From a virus: a stretch of DNA of 22,889 nucleotides. Below are positions 14,094-21,674 of this stretch, piece by piece; position 1 is the stretch's first letter, and every line of letters starts with the position of its first letter. The DNA lies in the IMG/VR virus record IMGVR_UViG_3300006810_000422, positions 1-22,889 of that record; one strand, given 5' to 3'. The position numbers and the translations under genes are program-made. Below the pieces are notes generated by a model. It searched no databases and was not told where the DNA came from. It saw only the letters and a list, made by a program, of their open reading frames with translations.

Positions 14094-14933
14094 TTACATT
14101 CCTCCTATTGCGGATCCTAATCCACCTAGAGCTCCACCAATCATAGCACCTCGTCCTTGTGCTTGAGCTCCCATCAGTGACATATCTTGACCGCGTTGTT
14201 GTAAAGCCATATTGATACCAGCATTTGGATCAAACAGTTGAGGACCCATTGGCCCGGACGCTAGCCCTTGTGCTTGTCCAAACATCTGTCCACCTAATTG
14301 AATTGACTGAGAAGGCCTACCAAGAATGGTTGAGCCCAAGTCACCGGCTATCTGTCGATTCATAGCAAATGCCGGCTGTGCAAACTGAGCTGTATACGTA
14401 TCCCTTCCGAGTACTTCACTAGCCACAGATGATTCATCACCGATTCTACCTCGTGCTAAACTTCCGGCCCGAGCTTGTTGCTGTACGTTTCTTTCTTCTT
14501 CTGGTGTCAGTTGACCTAAAGCTCTTCGAGACATTCTGTCAGCAATAGCAGTAGAAAAAGGATCAGCCGCTCTGTATGCTTCCACTACTTGTGGAGAAAA
14601 TTCTTGTAAAGCAGATACATCATCAGCCCTTTGTTGAGCCAATTGTTCTCTTTGTAAATCACCGGCACGTCTAGATGAGTCAGCTAGTAAATCAAATACC
14701 CCGCCACTTCTTTCTCCGGTCTCTGGGTCAACGGCTCCTTGTGCAAATGTATTGATATCAGCTAACTCCAATGCAGCGTAACGAGGACGGAACTGCTCTT
14801 CAGCACCGATGATTCGTTCTTGCAAGCGTGGGTCAGTAATGCCACTGAATGAACTGAAGTCTTGTCCGAATAAATATTTTCCGGATGCTTCTCCCGGATC
14901 TATTGGTGGTGGTGTTTTTCCTTTTCCTCCCAT
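14094..14933 (-). CDS. Internal virion / ejection protein candidate (279 aa), Gly- and Gln-rich
   Basis: A 279-residue protein starting M-G-G-K-G-K-T-P-P-P, with a Gln/Arg/Ala-rich helical body (R-E-Q-L-A-Q-Q-R-A-D-D; E-E-R-N-V-Q-Q-Q-A-R-A-G-S-L-A-R-G-R). It ends in a glycine-zipper tail, A-M-I-G-G-A-L-G-G-L-G-S-A-I-G-G-M. Glycine zippers of this kind are typical of podophage internal proteins that insert into the host envelope during DNA ejection. Its place just before the 250- and 2072-residue genes matches the usual order of small, medium and giant internal proteins in T7-like phages. The assignment comes from composition and order; no direct sequence match is claimed. Confidence 0.72.
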   Translation of the reverse strand: MGGKGKTPPPIDPGEASGKYLFGQDFSSFSGITDPRLQERIIGAEEQFRPRYAALELADINTFAQGAVDPETGERSGGVFDLLADSSRRAGDLQREQLAQQRADDVSALQEFSPQVVEAYRAADPFSTAIADRMSRRALGQLTPEEERNVQQQARAGSLARGRIGDESSVASEVLGRDTYTAQFAQPAFAMNRQIAGDLGSTILGRPSQSIQLGGQMFGQAQGLASGPMGPQLFDPNAGINMALQQRGQDMSLMGAQAQGRGAMIGGALGGLGSAIGGM

Positions 14934-14934
14934 A

Positions 14935-15456
14935 TCAATCTTTTAGTTTAAGTAATTTAGTAAATATATTTTGTTTATAAGAAATCTTAGTAGGCTCACC
15001 GTGTCTGTGCCGGCTACCGACCAATGACTTATGTAAGCAATCCGGTTCTTTTTCTATAAATTTTAATACAAGTTTCTTGAGTGCTTGAGTAGTTGATGAA
15101 AATAAGAAGGCCATAAATATTGTATCACCCCTAGGTTTATCTTCCTCCCAGTTATAAACAAAACTCCAGCCGTCTTCTTTATCACAATTATACCACATAT
15201 AGACCCCAGCTATATTTCTTTCTGAATCATTGAGTACAATTAAAGTTCCTTTTACTTGATGGTAAGCTATCAACTGACGTAAAGTCTTACGATCCCACTG
15301 GTCAAATACTTTCCCGTTCTCGTTCTCTACGCAGTAATCAGTGACCTTGTCTACAAAATTTATAAAATCAAGGTTAGTAGTATCCTCGAGTGCAGCTACT
15401 GCTAGGTTAAGTAACTCATTGTCCGTAGTAATGGACACACGTTCCTCTGCAATCAT
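14935..15456 (-). CDS. Unknown phage protein (173 aa), possible acetyltransferase-like fold
   Basis: A 173-residue protein between the fibre-like gene and the glycine-rich internal protein. It has an alternation of helices and strands (A-L-E-D-T-T-N-L-D-F-I-N-F-V-D-K-V near 17-33; G-T-L-I-V-L-N-D then I-A-G-V-Y-M-W-Y near 70-90) and a basic C-terminal part with S-R-H-R-H-G-E-P. The strand-turn-strand pattern is reminiscent of GNAT-like phage proteins, but no acetyl-CoA loop is clearly visible. It sits in the virion operon, joined by TAATATG and TGATATG junctions. I treat it as unknown. Confidence 0.65.
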   Translation of the reverse strand: MIAEERVSITTDNELLNLAVAALEDTTNLDFINFVDKVTDYCVENENGKVFDQWDRKTLRQLIAYHQVKGTLIVLNDSERNIAGVYMWYNCDKEDGWSFVYNWEEDKPRGDTIFMAFLFSSTTQALKKLVLKFIEKEPDCLHKSLVGSRHRHGEPTKISYKQNIFTKLLKLKD

Positions 15457-15457
15457 A

Positions 15458-16345
15458 TTAAATTTCTTCTACCTTAAGAGTTGATATTGCCCTACGGTGG
15501 TCATCATCGTCACCATCTTGTTCATCTCGGTTAAGAAAAATATTATCAGTACTAGTAGCGTCAGTTCCTTGTATTTTAAATGTAAGGACGTCACCTACTG
15601 AATAAGCCGGATCTACTAATGCTACCATAAATGGAATGGCCTCTAAATGATCGTTGTTGTCTGTTGATTGTGTCGAAGAAAAATGACCCGTAAGCCTACT
15701 TCCGGCTGAGGTAGGTAAATTAAAATCTTGATAAGTTCCGCTTCCTACTTTGTATTGGATTTTAAACAAATAATTAGAACCACCATCTTTGTAACCAATG
15801 TTTATCATACCACTTACTATAAAGGTAGAGTCTGATTCTTTAGTTGTTATCGCTGTTGTTAGTGTACTTAAATCAACAAAAGTACCCTCGACACTTACTG
15901 TTATTTCGTGAGCAGTTGCCAGTGTACTGATAGCCGTGCTAGTTCTTCCGTCAACATATGCCTTAATACTTTGTTGAGTAGCTAATGATGTAGCACTATT
16001 ACTAGACATTGTGTCTTCATCGAGGATTGCAACTTCTTGAGGAGCCGCAGCACTACCAGAAGTATTGCCTAATACTTTTAAATTAGCTACGTTTTCTATC
16101 TTAGCTTTGGTAACGTTACCGTCTTTAATCTTAGCTGTTTCAACAGCATCGGTAGCTAGTTTAACAGCTGATATACCAGCGTTCTTCACAATGATAGCCG
16201 GGATAGCTGAGTCATTCAATGCGGTTGACCCATCGTCTACTGCGTTGGATGAAAACTTTGCATCGTCTACGAGAGCGTTAAGATTAGAGGAAGTTATCTG
16301 ACTTCCATTAGCGTATTCTGTTCCTTTTGTTACTACTCCAGCCAT
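15458..16345 (-). CDS. Tail fibre-like protein (295 aa)
   Basis: A 295-residue protein with the repetitive, Ala/Ser/Thr/Val-rich make-up of tail fibres. The N-terminal region has short register repeats (I-S-A-V-K-L-A-T-D-A-V, E-T-A-K-I-K-D-G-N-V, T-K-A-K-I-E-N-V-A-N-L, about 57-90), of the sort that form trimeric shafts. They are followed by L-G-N-T-S-G-S-A-A-A-P-Q and then A-T-Q-Q-S-I-K-A-Y-V-D, a segment common in phage fibre proteins. The C-terminal half looks like a beta-sandwich (about 150-295), perhaps host-binding, ending in an Asp-rich loop (E-Q-D-G-D-D-D-D-H-R-R). It follows the nozzle-like gene by one base (TAATATG). The receptor is unknown. Confidence 0.75.
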   Translation of the reverse strand: MAGVVTKGTEYANGSQITSSNLNALVDDAKFSSNAVDDGSTALNDSAIPAIIVKNAGISAVKLATDAVETAKIKDGNVTKAKIENVANLKVLGNTSGSAAAPQEVAILDEDTMSSNSATSLATQQSIKAYVDGRTSTAISTLATAHEITVSVEGTFVDLSTLTTAITTKESDSTFIVSGMINIGYKDGGSNYLFKIQYKVGSGTYQDFNLPTSAGSRLTGHFSSTQSTDNNDHLEAIPFMVALVDPAYSVGDVLTFKIQGTDATSTDNIFLNRDEQDGDDDDHRRAISTLKVEEI

Positions 16346-16346
16346 A

Positions 16347-19019
16347 TTATTCTGCCTTATCTACTGATCTAAATGATTCTATTCCGTCAACCTTTATTGC
16401 CCGTAGAATAGGACGGCCGACTGTATTGTTAATTGTTAATTGTAAACCATATGCTCGTGGATTTCCTAATCTTCCACGTATTGAAACGTCAGACCCGGAA
16501 TCCAGAGTTGTTCCATTGAATCCACTTAATGTACCTACCGGTACAGTTCTGTCAAGGTTTTCTAACTCAGCCGATATGTCAAAGTCCGATTGACTCTGGC
16601 TGGATGACTCAACGTGCATATCAAATGACCTCCACTTTTTTCTATCAAGTGTATTAAAAGTAAATTGTCGAGTACTAGCGGACCCTTGTATCTGTGGTTG
16701 CTGAGTAGCTCCACCTACTACCGTGATAACTTGGTCAATATTATCAACACGTGCTTCTAGTTTGTTGATTCCTCCTAATACATTGGTAGTATAAACCCCT
16801 ATGTTATCCCCAGTTCCGGCAATAAACATATTGTCTATAGAATAATTAGAAACGCTAACAGTATCGACTGACTCCCACTGTTGGTTTAAAAAGTTATATA
16901 CAATAATAGCGTTGTTAGATGAAGAGTTATCCAATGGTACAGCTAAGTAATACTTGTTATCAAAGTAAACACTTAGTGCTTTTGACCTATGCTCTTTGTT
17001 AATCCTATCAACGGTTGCTTGTATTGATTCACTTAACGGGACTTGTATACCACGTAGCTGGTATCCCTCAATGAACCCAATACCGTATACTCCATTGTCG
17101 GATAGGAATAAAATCTGATTACCGATCTGTTGGATTGACTTACGTGCTAAACATCCAATCTCGTCAGTCAATAGTTTGCTCGTAGCTTGGTTGAGTACCG
17201 TACTGTTTTGTATTAAGTGAATACTATTTCTGTTAAATACAATAAGAGTATCATCTGAAAAAGAATGTAAACCGTTGATAAAGTCAGCTGTTCCGGCATT
17301 GAATCGGAAGTTAGCATATATCTGATCATAGGTATCTGAGTCCAGTATGTCAGATGCTATCACTTGGTCCGATGTTCCGTTAGCTGTAAAGCTATTTGCC
17401 GCATCATTAACGGTATAATTAAAAGGCATTACCAATCTACGTTGGTGGTATGTAGCAAAAGGTGGGGCCGGCATATGTGTGAACCCCAAACCTACAGAAA
17501 CGCTTTGAATAAAAACTGGATCAGAAGCACGTACTTGTGCTTGTGTTTTAGCAGAAGTAATATCGTTAGCTTCTATTACAAATGACACTCCGGCTGCCGG
17601 GGTTACATTACCAGCTGTGTCAGTTACCGAAAATGTAGATGCTACCTCTACTTCAAACTCAGAAGTAGAATTTACTTTAGATACTATTTGGTTACCATTT
17701 ACATCTGATTGTAAGTTAGTAAAAGAGATAGGTTGATTTAAAGATAATCCGTGAGCACCGTCTGTGCCTACTGTCAAAGTAGTCCCGCTTATAGCTACAG
17801 CGTTTACTGTAACTGCAGCTGAACTAGAAAAAGTTTTATTAATAATAAATTCACTAGGCTCCGTTAATCCACAAGAAGCTGTAGGGCCGTCATCCGTTAG
17901 TGTAAGCACATCACCTACATTTAAAGACTGACTTGTATGCAATCCGCCTACTAAGTTAATAATAGCAAAATCTTTTACAGAAGTAAATATAGACAAAGGT
18001 TGTGTGTACTCACCACTTGCTACTAATGTAAATTCAGTAGACACGGTAGGGTCACTTGTAACTGTGTAGGTTTCATCTCCGCTTGCCGTTAAAGAATATG
18101 TAAATGCAGTGTCAGATGTCTTGGTAATTGTTTTACCACTTCCGTTTGGATCAGTAGTAGAAAACCCTAAGTTAGCTATAGTCACGGAATCCCCGGTAGA
18201 TAAATTGTGGTCAGTAGATGTATTAATAGTGCATACATTGCTGGATCCGACTACGGATGCTGTACTTATTGTAGAAATCTTTAGTTCATTTTCTAACGCA
18301 GTAGCACCATCATGGAATATAAATACCTTATTGAATGCTTGTATCATATCCACATTATTGCCCACTGTAGTAGAGGCCGGATACGTTAGGTCAACAGCTT
18401 TTTCTGTATTTAAATTATAAGCGATAGCTTTAGTATTAGTAGCTAGTATGATTGACTGACTATCATCTTTATTAGGATCAGAGAATGCACAAGAACCTTG
18501 TACTCCATTGATAGCATCGTCATCAATAGTTAATACTCCTAGTACTACGGTACCGCTAGGTGCGGCAGTGTATGTCTGGTTAGTTATCTTAACACTATCT
18601 GCATCTACTACAGTTATAGGAACCGGGCCGTCAACAACGGCCGGAGCTATGCCGGTTAAATTTGTTAACTCAATATCTCCAGTAGCACCGACAGTAAATC
18701 CGTGAGCTGACGCAAAGTTAATCTGTATGTTGCCAGAGGACGGTGTATTTAAATTAATAGAAGCTGAGTTAATAGTCGAGTCCCTAATGAAGCAAGGTAT
18801 AGTTAACGCTCCACTAGTAGCTATAGGTGCTAACACTAAGTCAATACCCTTACGTACTTGCCACTCACCGTTAGTACCCATACGGCCGTTCTGTGAATCC
18901 GCTAGTGTGCCCGGCTTTAACTGATCCGGCCTTAGCCTATTATTAAAACCCAAGAAGCCACGGTCACCGTCTTCCATAACCTTGTCATCCAATTTTCCGT
19001 ATGTACTATATCTAGGCAT
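16347..19019 (-). CDS. Podophage nozzle / tail tubular protein B-like (890 aa)
   Basis: A large tail-tube protein, probably the nozzle through which DNA leaves. Evidence is the N-terminal block G-F-L-G-F-N-N-R-L-R-P-D-Q-L with Q-V-R-K-G-I-D, the central Y-H-Q-R-R-L-V-M-P-F, and repeated propeller-like strands such as L-I-V-F-N-R-N-S-I-H-L-I and Y-Y-L-A-V-P with A-I-I-V-Y-N-F-L-N-Q-Q-W-E-S. Three inserted modules of about 80 residues (roughly 83-160, 252-330 and 403-480) share A/D-H-x-L/F, G-D/N-x-V/I and a terminal F-T/F-E strand, like the small beta-sandwich repeats of phage proteins. I start at ATG 19019, which forms a TAATG overlap with the preceding stop; ATG 19046 would add 9 residues inside that gene. 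Confidence 0.8.
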   Translation of the reverse strand: MPRYSTYGKLDDKVMEDGDRGFLGFNNRLRPDQLKPGTLADSQNGRMGTNGEWQVRKGIDLVLAPIATSGALTIPCFIRDSTINSASINLNTPSSGNIQINFASAHGFTVGATGDIELTNLTGIAPAVVDGPVPITVVDADSVKITNQTYTAAPSGTVVLGVLTIDDDAINGVQGSCAFSDPNKDDSQSIILATNTKAIAYNLNTEKAVDLTYPASTTVGNNVDMIQAFNKVFIFHDGATALENELKISTISTASVVGSSNVCTINTSTDHNLSTGDSVTIANLGFSTTDPNGSGKTITKTSDTAFTYSLTASGDETYTVTSDPTVSTEFTLVASGEYTQPLSIFTSVKDFAIINLVGGLHTSQSLNVGDVLTLTDDGPTASCGLTEPSEFIINKTFSSSAAVTVNAVAISGTTLTVGTDGAHGLSLNQPISFTNLQSDVNGNQIVSKVNSTSEFEVEVASTFSVTDTAGNVTPAAGVSFVIEANDITSAKTQAQVRASDPVFIQSVSVGLGFTHMPAPPFATYHQRRLVMPFNYTVNDAANSFTANGTSDQVIASDILDSDTYDQIYANFRFNAGTADFINGLHSFSDDTLIVFNRNSIHLIQNSTVLNQATSKLLTDEIGCLARKSIQQIGNQILFLSDNGVYGIGFIEGYQLRGIQVPLSESIQATVDRINKEHRSKALSVYFDNKYYLAVPLDNSSSNNAIIVYNFLNQQWESVDTVSVSNYSIDNMFIAGTGDNIGVYTTNVLGGINKLEARVDNIDQVITVVGGATQQPQIQGSASTRQFTFNTLDRKKWRSFDMHVESSSQSQSDFDISAELENLDRTVPVGTLSGFNGTTLDSGSDVSIRGRLGNPRAYGLQLTINNTVGRPILRAIKVDGIESFRSVDKAE

Positions 19020-19264
19020 TAGCAGTTCCAAGCTCTCCTTGACCAATAGTTAGCTGAAAGTTTTCCCTTACCGCCCTTGATACCAGCACTACGTGCACAG
19101 TAGCTTTTCTTACGAGCTGGACGATTTTTCTTGATTGTCATATTCGCGTCTCCGAAACGAACAATCTTTTCCTTACCATCTTGGCAAGCTTTTACAACGA
19201 ACTTCTTACCGCCTTGAACTTCTCGGCGGGGTACGTTGCATTTCATTTTGTCTTTGTCTGCCAT
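19019..19264 (-). CDS. Small basic Cys-containing phage protein (81 aa)
   Basis: An 81-residue, Lys/Arg-rich protein with M-K-C-N-V-P-R-R, K-K-F-V-V-K-A-C, G-K-E-K-I-V-R-F-G-D-A-N-M-T-I-K-K and a C-terminal N-Y-W-S-R-R-A-W-N-C. I recognise this as a conserved but uncharacterised class found in many phage and large-virus genomes, with the K-x-I-x-R-F-G-D core. Its four Cys residues could bind metal or form disulfides. It sits between the tailspike and nozzle-like genes, coupled to the latter by TAATG. A structural or DNA-binding role is possible but unproven. Confidence 0.72.
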   Translation of the reverse strand: MADKDKMKCNVPRREVQGGKKFVVKACQDGKEKIVRFGDANMTIKKNRPARKKSYCARSAGIKGGKGKLSANYWSRRAWNC

Positions 19265-19284
19265 TGTATTAAATTTTATTATAG

Positions 19285-20886
19285 TTAAGTATATATAACA
19301 CTCTGAGATGTACCATCCGTTGTGTTGCCGGATGGGCTGGTTGCACCACTTGTGTTGCCGGATCCGATAGTTGCATTATCTGCGTTTACAACCCCAGATC
19401 GCCTAGATATTATTCCGAATGCTCCGTTACTATCAACACTCGCCAAGCTAGTAGCGTGAACATAAGATGCTGATACGCTAATACCATCACTTGAATTTGA
19501 ATTAAATGTTCCGCTTGTAACTGTTGCTGTCGACGCTTCTGTCACACTTAATCCGTCCCCACTATTATTTGAAGAAATACAACCATTGGAACTCAACGAA
19601 GAACAGTTTTCCAATAAAATACCGTCAGAACCACTATGACTTACATCTAATCTGCTTCCAGAAAAATTACCATTTATTAGGTGCACTCCATAAGATCCAC
19701 AGCCTACTCCATTGCCACCGACAGTAATGTCATCACCTACAACATTTCCATTAGAAGCAATAAAAATCCCAACATCAGCTATATTTGTTAATGTAACATC
19801 TTCTGCATATATCACCCCACCCTCATTAGCTAAGATACCTTCACCCGCTGTATTGTCAGCTCTTTTTCGTATATCATTTGCGGTCCCGCCTTTGCAGTAA
19901 ATTACGCCGTTGCGGTTAGCAAAATAAGCGTCACCGTAAATAACTGAGCTAGTTGAATCCTCCGCAAAAAGAGCGGCACCTATTGATGCTACAAAAGCAT
20001 CTGAACCGCAATTATTAACATCAACCTCATTTGCTAAAATGTAAGCACCTTCATTTGAAAATACTCCATTTCTAGCAAAAAACTTAAATACCACATCTGT
20101 TCCAAACTGTAAAGCTCCACCGTTTTGAACCTTGCATCCGATGGGATCCGAACCGTTACCCGCACCCGAAGTTGGACTTCCGTTAGTATGACCAGAATAA
20201 TTATTACCATTAAACGTTATCTTATCGATAAGCTTTATATTATAATTTCCATCAAGCCCTATTGCGTACATACGTTGTGCTGCTTGCCCCGTAAAATCAA
20301 ATACTAAATTAGTAGAAGAAGAAGCAGCTCCCTCTATACTTATCATTTGACCATCTGGATGCTCGTACTGGATATTTACTCCAGCACCTTGATTAGTAGC
20401 TGTCATATCTACGTTATGAGTTCCAGCGGGTATTGATATTTTTAAAGGTGCAAGTATTCTTCGGTAAGGAAGGTAATTTGAAAATATTTCTTTGTAACCA
20501 AATGTGGTGGGAACGGTAATGGTGGTTGATGAAACAATGTTGCCAGCCGGAAATGTTTCGGAGCCAATTTTAAAATTGCCGTCACCATAAAACTTAGAGT
20601 AATCAATTGTCCCGGAAATAAGATAATTTCCAGTTGGAACAAATATTCTACTTGAAGCTGCTTCAGCAGTTTGAATAGCTAAAGTGTCATTAGTTACACC
20701 ATCACCGACTGCACCATAATCTTTTATACTAACAATGGAAGGTATCTCGACAGTTTTCCCCAACTTCACCTTAACATCATTGATGTTTATAAAGTCATTC
20801 TTTAGCCCTAAAACACCTTTAAAGTTTTGGATTGTTGAACCATCAACTTTTTCTGGTAAATTCTGTAATTTTTCTAACCGTGGCAT
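19285..20886 (-). CDS. Tailspike with right-handed beta-helix (533 aa)
   Basis: A likely receptor-binding tailspike that may cleave a surface polysaccharide. After an N-terminal adaptor (about 1-50) it has I-K-D-Y-G-A-V-G-D-G-V-T-N-D at 54-67, the entry motif of pectate-lyase-like beta-helices, then A-I-Q-T-A-E-A-A and I-F-V-P-T-G-N-Y-L-I. Residues about 230-500 are a ladder of short rungs with G-V/I-x-N and S-G/S-D-G-I/L-x-V/L units, typical of the helix coils. The C-terminus is Ser/Thr/Gly-rich and short, without a clear trimerisation domain or chaperone. Active-site residues cannot be placed with confidence, so hydrolase activity is an inference. It overlaps the preceding stop by TAATG. 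Confidence 0.85.
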   Translation of the reverse strand: MPRLEKLQNLPEKVDGSTIQNFKGVLGLKNDFININDVKVKLGKTVEIPSIVSIKDYGAVGDGVTNDTLAIQTAEAASSRIFVPTGNYLISGTIDYSKFYGDGNFKIGSETFPAGNIVSSTTITVPTTFGYKEIFSNYLPYRRILAPLKISIPAGTHNVDMTATNQGAGVNIQYEHPDGQMISIEGAASSSTNLVFDFTGQAAQRMYAIGLDGNYNIKLIDKITFNGNNYSGHTNGSPTSGAGNGSDPIGCKVQNGGALQFGTDVVFKFFARNGVFSNEGAYILANEVDVNNCGSDAFVASIGAALFAEDSTSSVIYGDAYFANRNGVIYCKGGTANDIRKRADNTAGEGILANEGGVIYAEDVTLTNIADVGIFIASNGNVVGDDITVGGNGVGCGSYGVHLINGNFSGSRLDVSHSGSDGILLENCSSLSSNGCISSNNSGDGLSVTEASTATVTSGTFNSNSSDGISVSASYVHATSLASVDSNGAFGIISRRSGVVNADNATIGSGNTSGATSPSGNTTDGTSQSVIYT

Positions 20887-21128
20887 TATGCTTTTTTTAC
20901 TTTTGCTTTGGGTGTGTTGGATACAAATTGTTTGCCTTGTGCTCCTCCAGCTTTTTTCTTTCTAGCTGTTGAAGCCCTTTCGGACTTTGTAAGACTCTTG
21001 GCCTTAGCCATTGGAAGGCACCGATCCGGGTTCTTCTTGTTCTTTGAAGTTCCGCAAGGTCCTTTAATCGACCCATCAATTGAGATGCGTACCCAGTTTT
21101 GTTTCCTCCAGTTTGCAAGCTCACCCAT
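20886..21128 (-). CDS. Small basic phage protein (80 aa) with K-G-P-C-G-T-S motif
   Basis: An 80-residue Lys-rich protein reading W-R-K-Q-N-W-V-R-I, then I-K-G-P-C-G-T-S-K-N-K-K-N-P-D-R-C-L-P, then L-T-K-S-E-R-A-S-T-A-R-K-K-K and G-K-Q-F-V-S-N-T. This pattern is familiar from conserved small phage and large-virus proteins of unknown function. The two Cys residues in C-G-T-S and D-R-C-L-P are the best-conserved part and could bind metal. It is joined by TAATG junctions to the genes on both sides, between the 46-residue protein and the tailspike. Position suggests a virion or assembly role; the sequence proves none. Confidence 0.72.
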   Translation of the reverse strand: MGELANWRKQNWVRISIDGSIKGPCGTSKNKKNPDRCLPMAKAKSLTKSERASTARKKKAGGAQGKQFVSNTPKAKVKKA

Positions 21129-21268
21129 TATTTCTTTTTGCGTTTAGAACCCTTTGCATAGTTCGGATCCTTACAGTACTTACTAGCCGCCATATTTGCA
21201 TAGGCACTAGGGTACTTGTCGAAAGTACGACGAGCCCAAGCAATTCCTTTTTTACAAATCTTAGCCAT
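21128..21268 (-). CDS. Small basic Cys protein (46 aa)
   Basis: ATG 21268 opens a 46-residue frame to TAA 21128-21130. It reads M-A-K-I-C-K-K-G-I-A-W-A-R-R-T-F-D-K-Y-P-S-A-Y-A-N-M-A-A and then K-Y-C-K-D-P-N-Y-A-K before a Lys/Arg tail. I recognise the W-A-R-R-x-F-x-x-Y-P-S-A-Y-A-N core as a conserved mini-protein in phage genomes of unknown function. It is chained to its neighbours by TAATG on both sides. Two Cys residues and the basic tail fit nucleic-acid binding. The tight junctions and the recognisable core make it convincing despite its size. Confidence 0.7.
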   Translation of the reverse strand: MAKICKKGIAWARRTFDKYPSAYANMAASKYCKDPNYAKGSKRKKK

Positions 21269-21363
21269 TAACACTTCTTGCGTTTACCTTTACCCATCTT
21301 AGCTTTTACTCCAAGCTTTGGTCTTCCTACTTTACTTCCGTATGTTCCTTTTCCTTGTGGCAT
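21268..21363 (-). CDS. Tiny basic protein (31 aa), GKGTYG-type
   Basis: A 31-residue frame from ATG 21363 (leader AATATAATATTATG) to TAA 21268-21270. It reads M-P-Q-G-K-G-T-Y-G-S-K-V-G-R-P-K and ends K-M-G-K-G-K-R-K-K-C. The G-K-G-T-Y-G-x-K-V-G-R-P core is a motif I know from tiny, strongly basic proteins in marine phage genomes. It is the first of three consecutive basic mini-genes coupled by TAATG before the tailspike. It lies 14 bases after the stop of the PEP-CTERM-like gene. Function unknown. Confidence 0.6.
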   Translation of the reverse strand: MPQGKGTYGSKVGRPKLGVKAKMGKGKRKKC

Positions 21364-21377
21364 AATATTATATTTGT

Positions 21378-21674
21378 TTATTTGTTTATTAGTTTACGTA
21401 CTACCATTATACCAACGACAACCGCCATTAGCAATGAAGTACAAGATGGTTCCGGGACTGTTCCCTTGTATTCAACCCCTAGTCTAAAGTCAAATTCATC
21501 CCAAGTGTATTGCACGCCCTCGAACATTAAGCCGTCAAACTCTTGTCTTAGGTAACTAGGCTCGTCCGGGATAAGAAAAAATCCATAGCTTGTGGTTTCT
21601 GGTCTTACGGGTTCTAACTGAATCAAAGGAAACTCTTCCTCTTCTGTTGGGAATAATTGGTATTCGTGGCTCAT
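21378..21674 (-). CDS. Protein with PEP-CTERM-like C-terminal sorting tail (98 aa)
   Basis: A 98-residue acidic protein (E-E-E-E-F near 11-15) ending in V-P-E-P-S-C-T-S-L-L, a hydrophobic stretch (M-A-V-V-V-G-I-M-V-V) and the basic end R-K-L-I-N-K. That order of V-P-E-P-S, membrane helix and basic tail is the layout of the PEP-CTERM signal, which bacterial exosortases recognise and cut. Such proteins normally also have an N-terminal signal peptide; none is visible here. It overlaps the previous stop as ATGA, immediately after a one-helix membrane protein. I infer a possible surface or membrane-anchored phage product in an exosortase-bearing host. A chance resemblance of a simple tail-anchored protein remains the main alternative. 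Confidence 0.68.
   Translation of the reverse strand: MSHEYQLFPTEEEEFPLIQLEPVRPETTSYGFFLIPDEPSYLRQEFDGLMFEGVQYTWDEFDFRLGVEYKGTVPEPSCTSLLMAVVVGIMVVRKLINK

Noticed and set aside
19524-20307. Plus-strand frames within the tailspike region
   Set aside because: They are antisense to the beta-helix gene, with no coupling or family signature.
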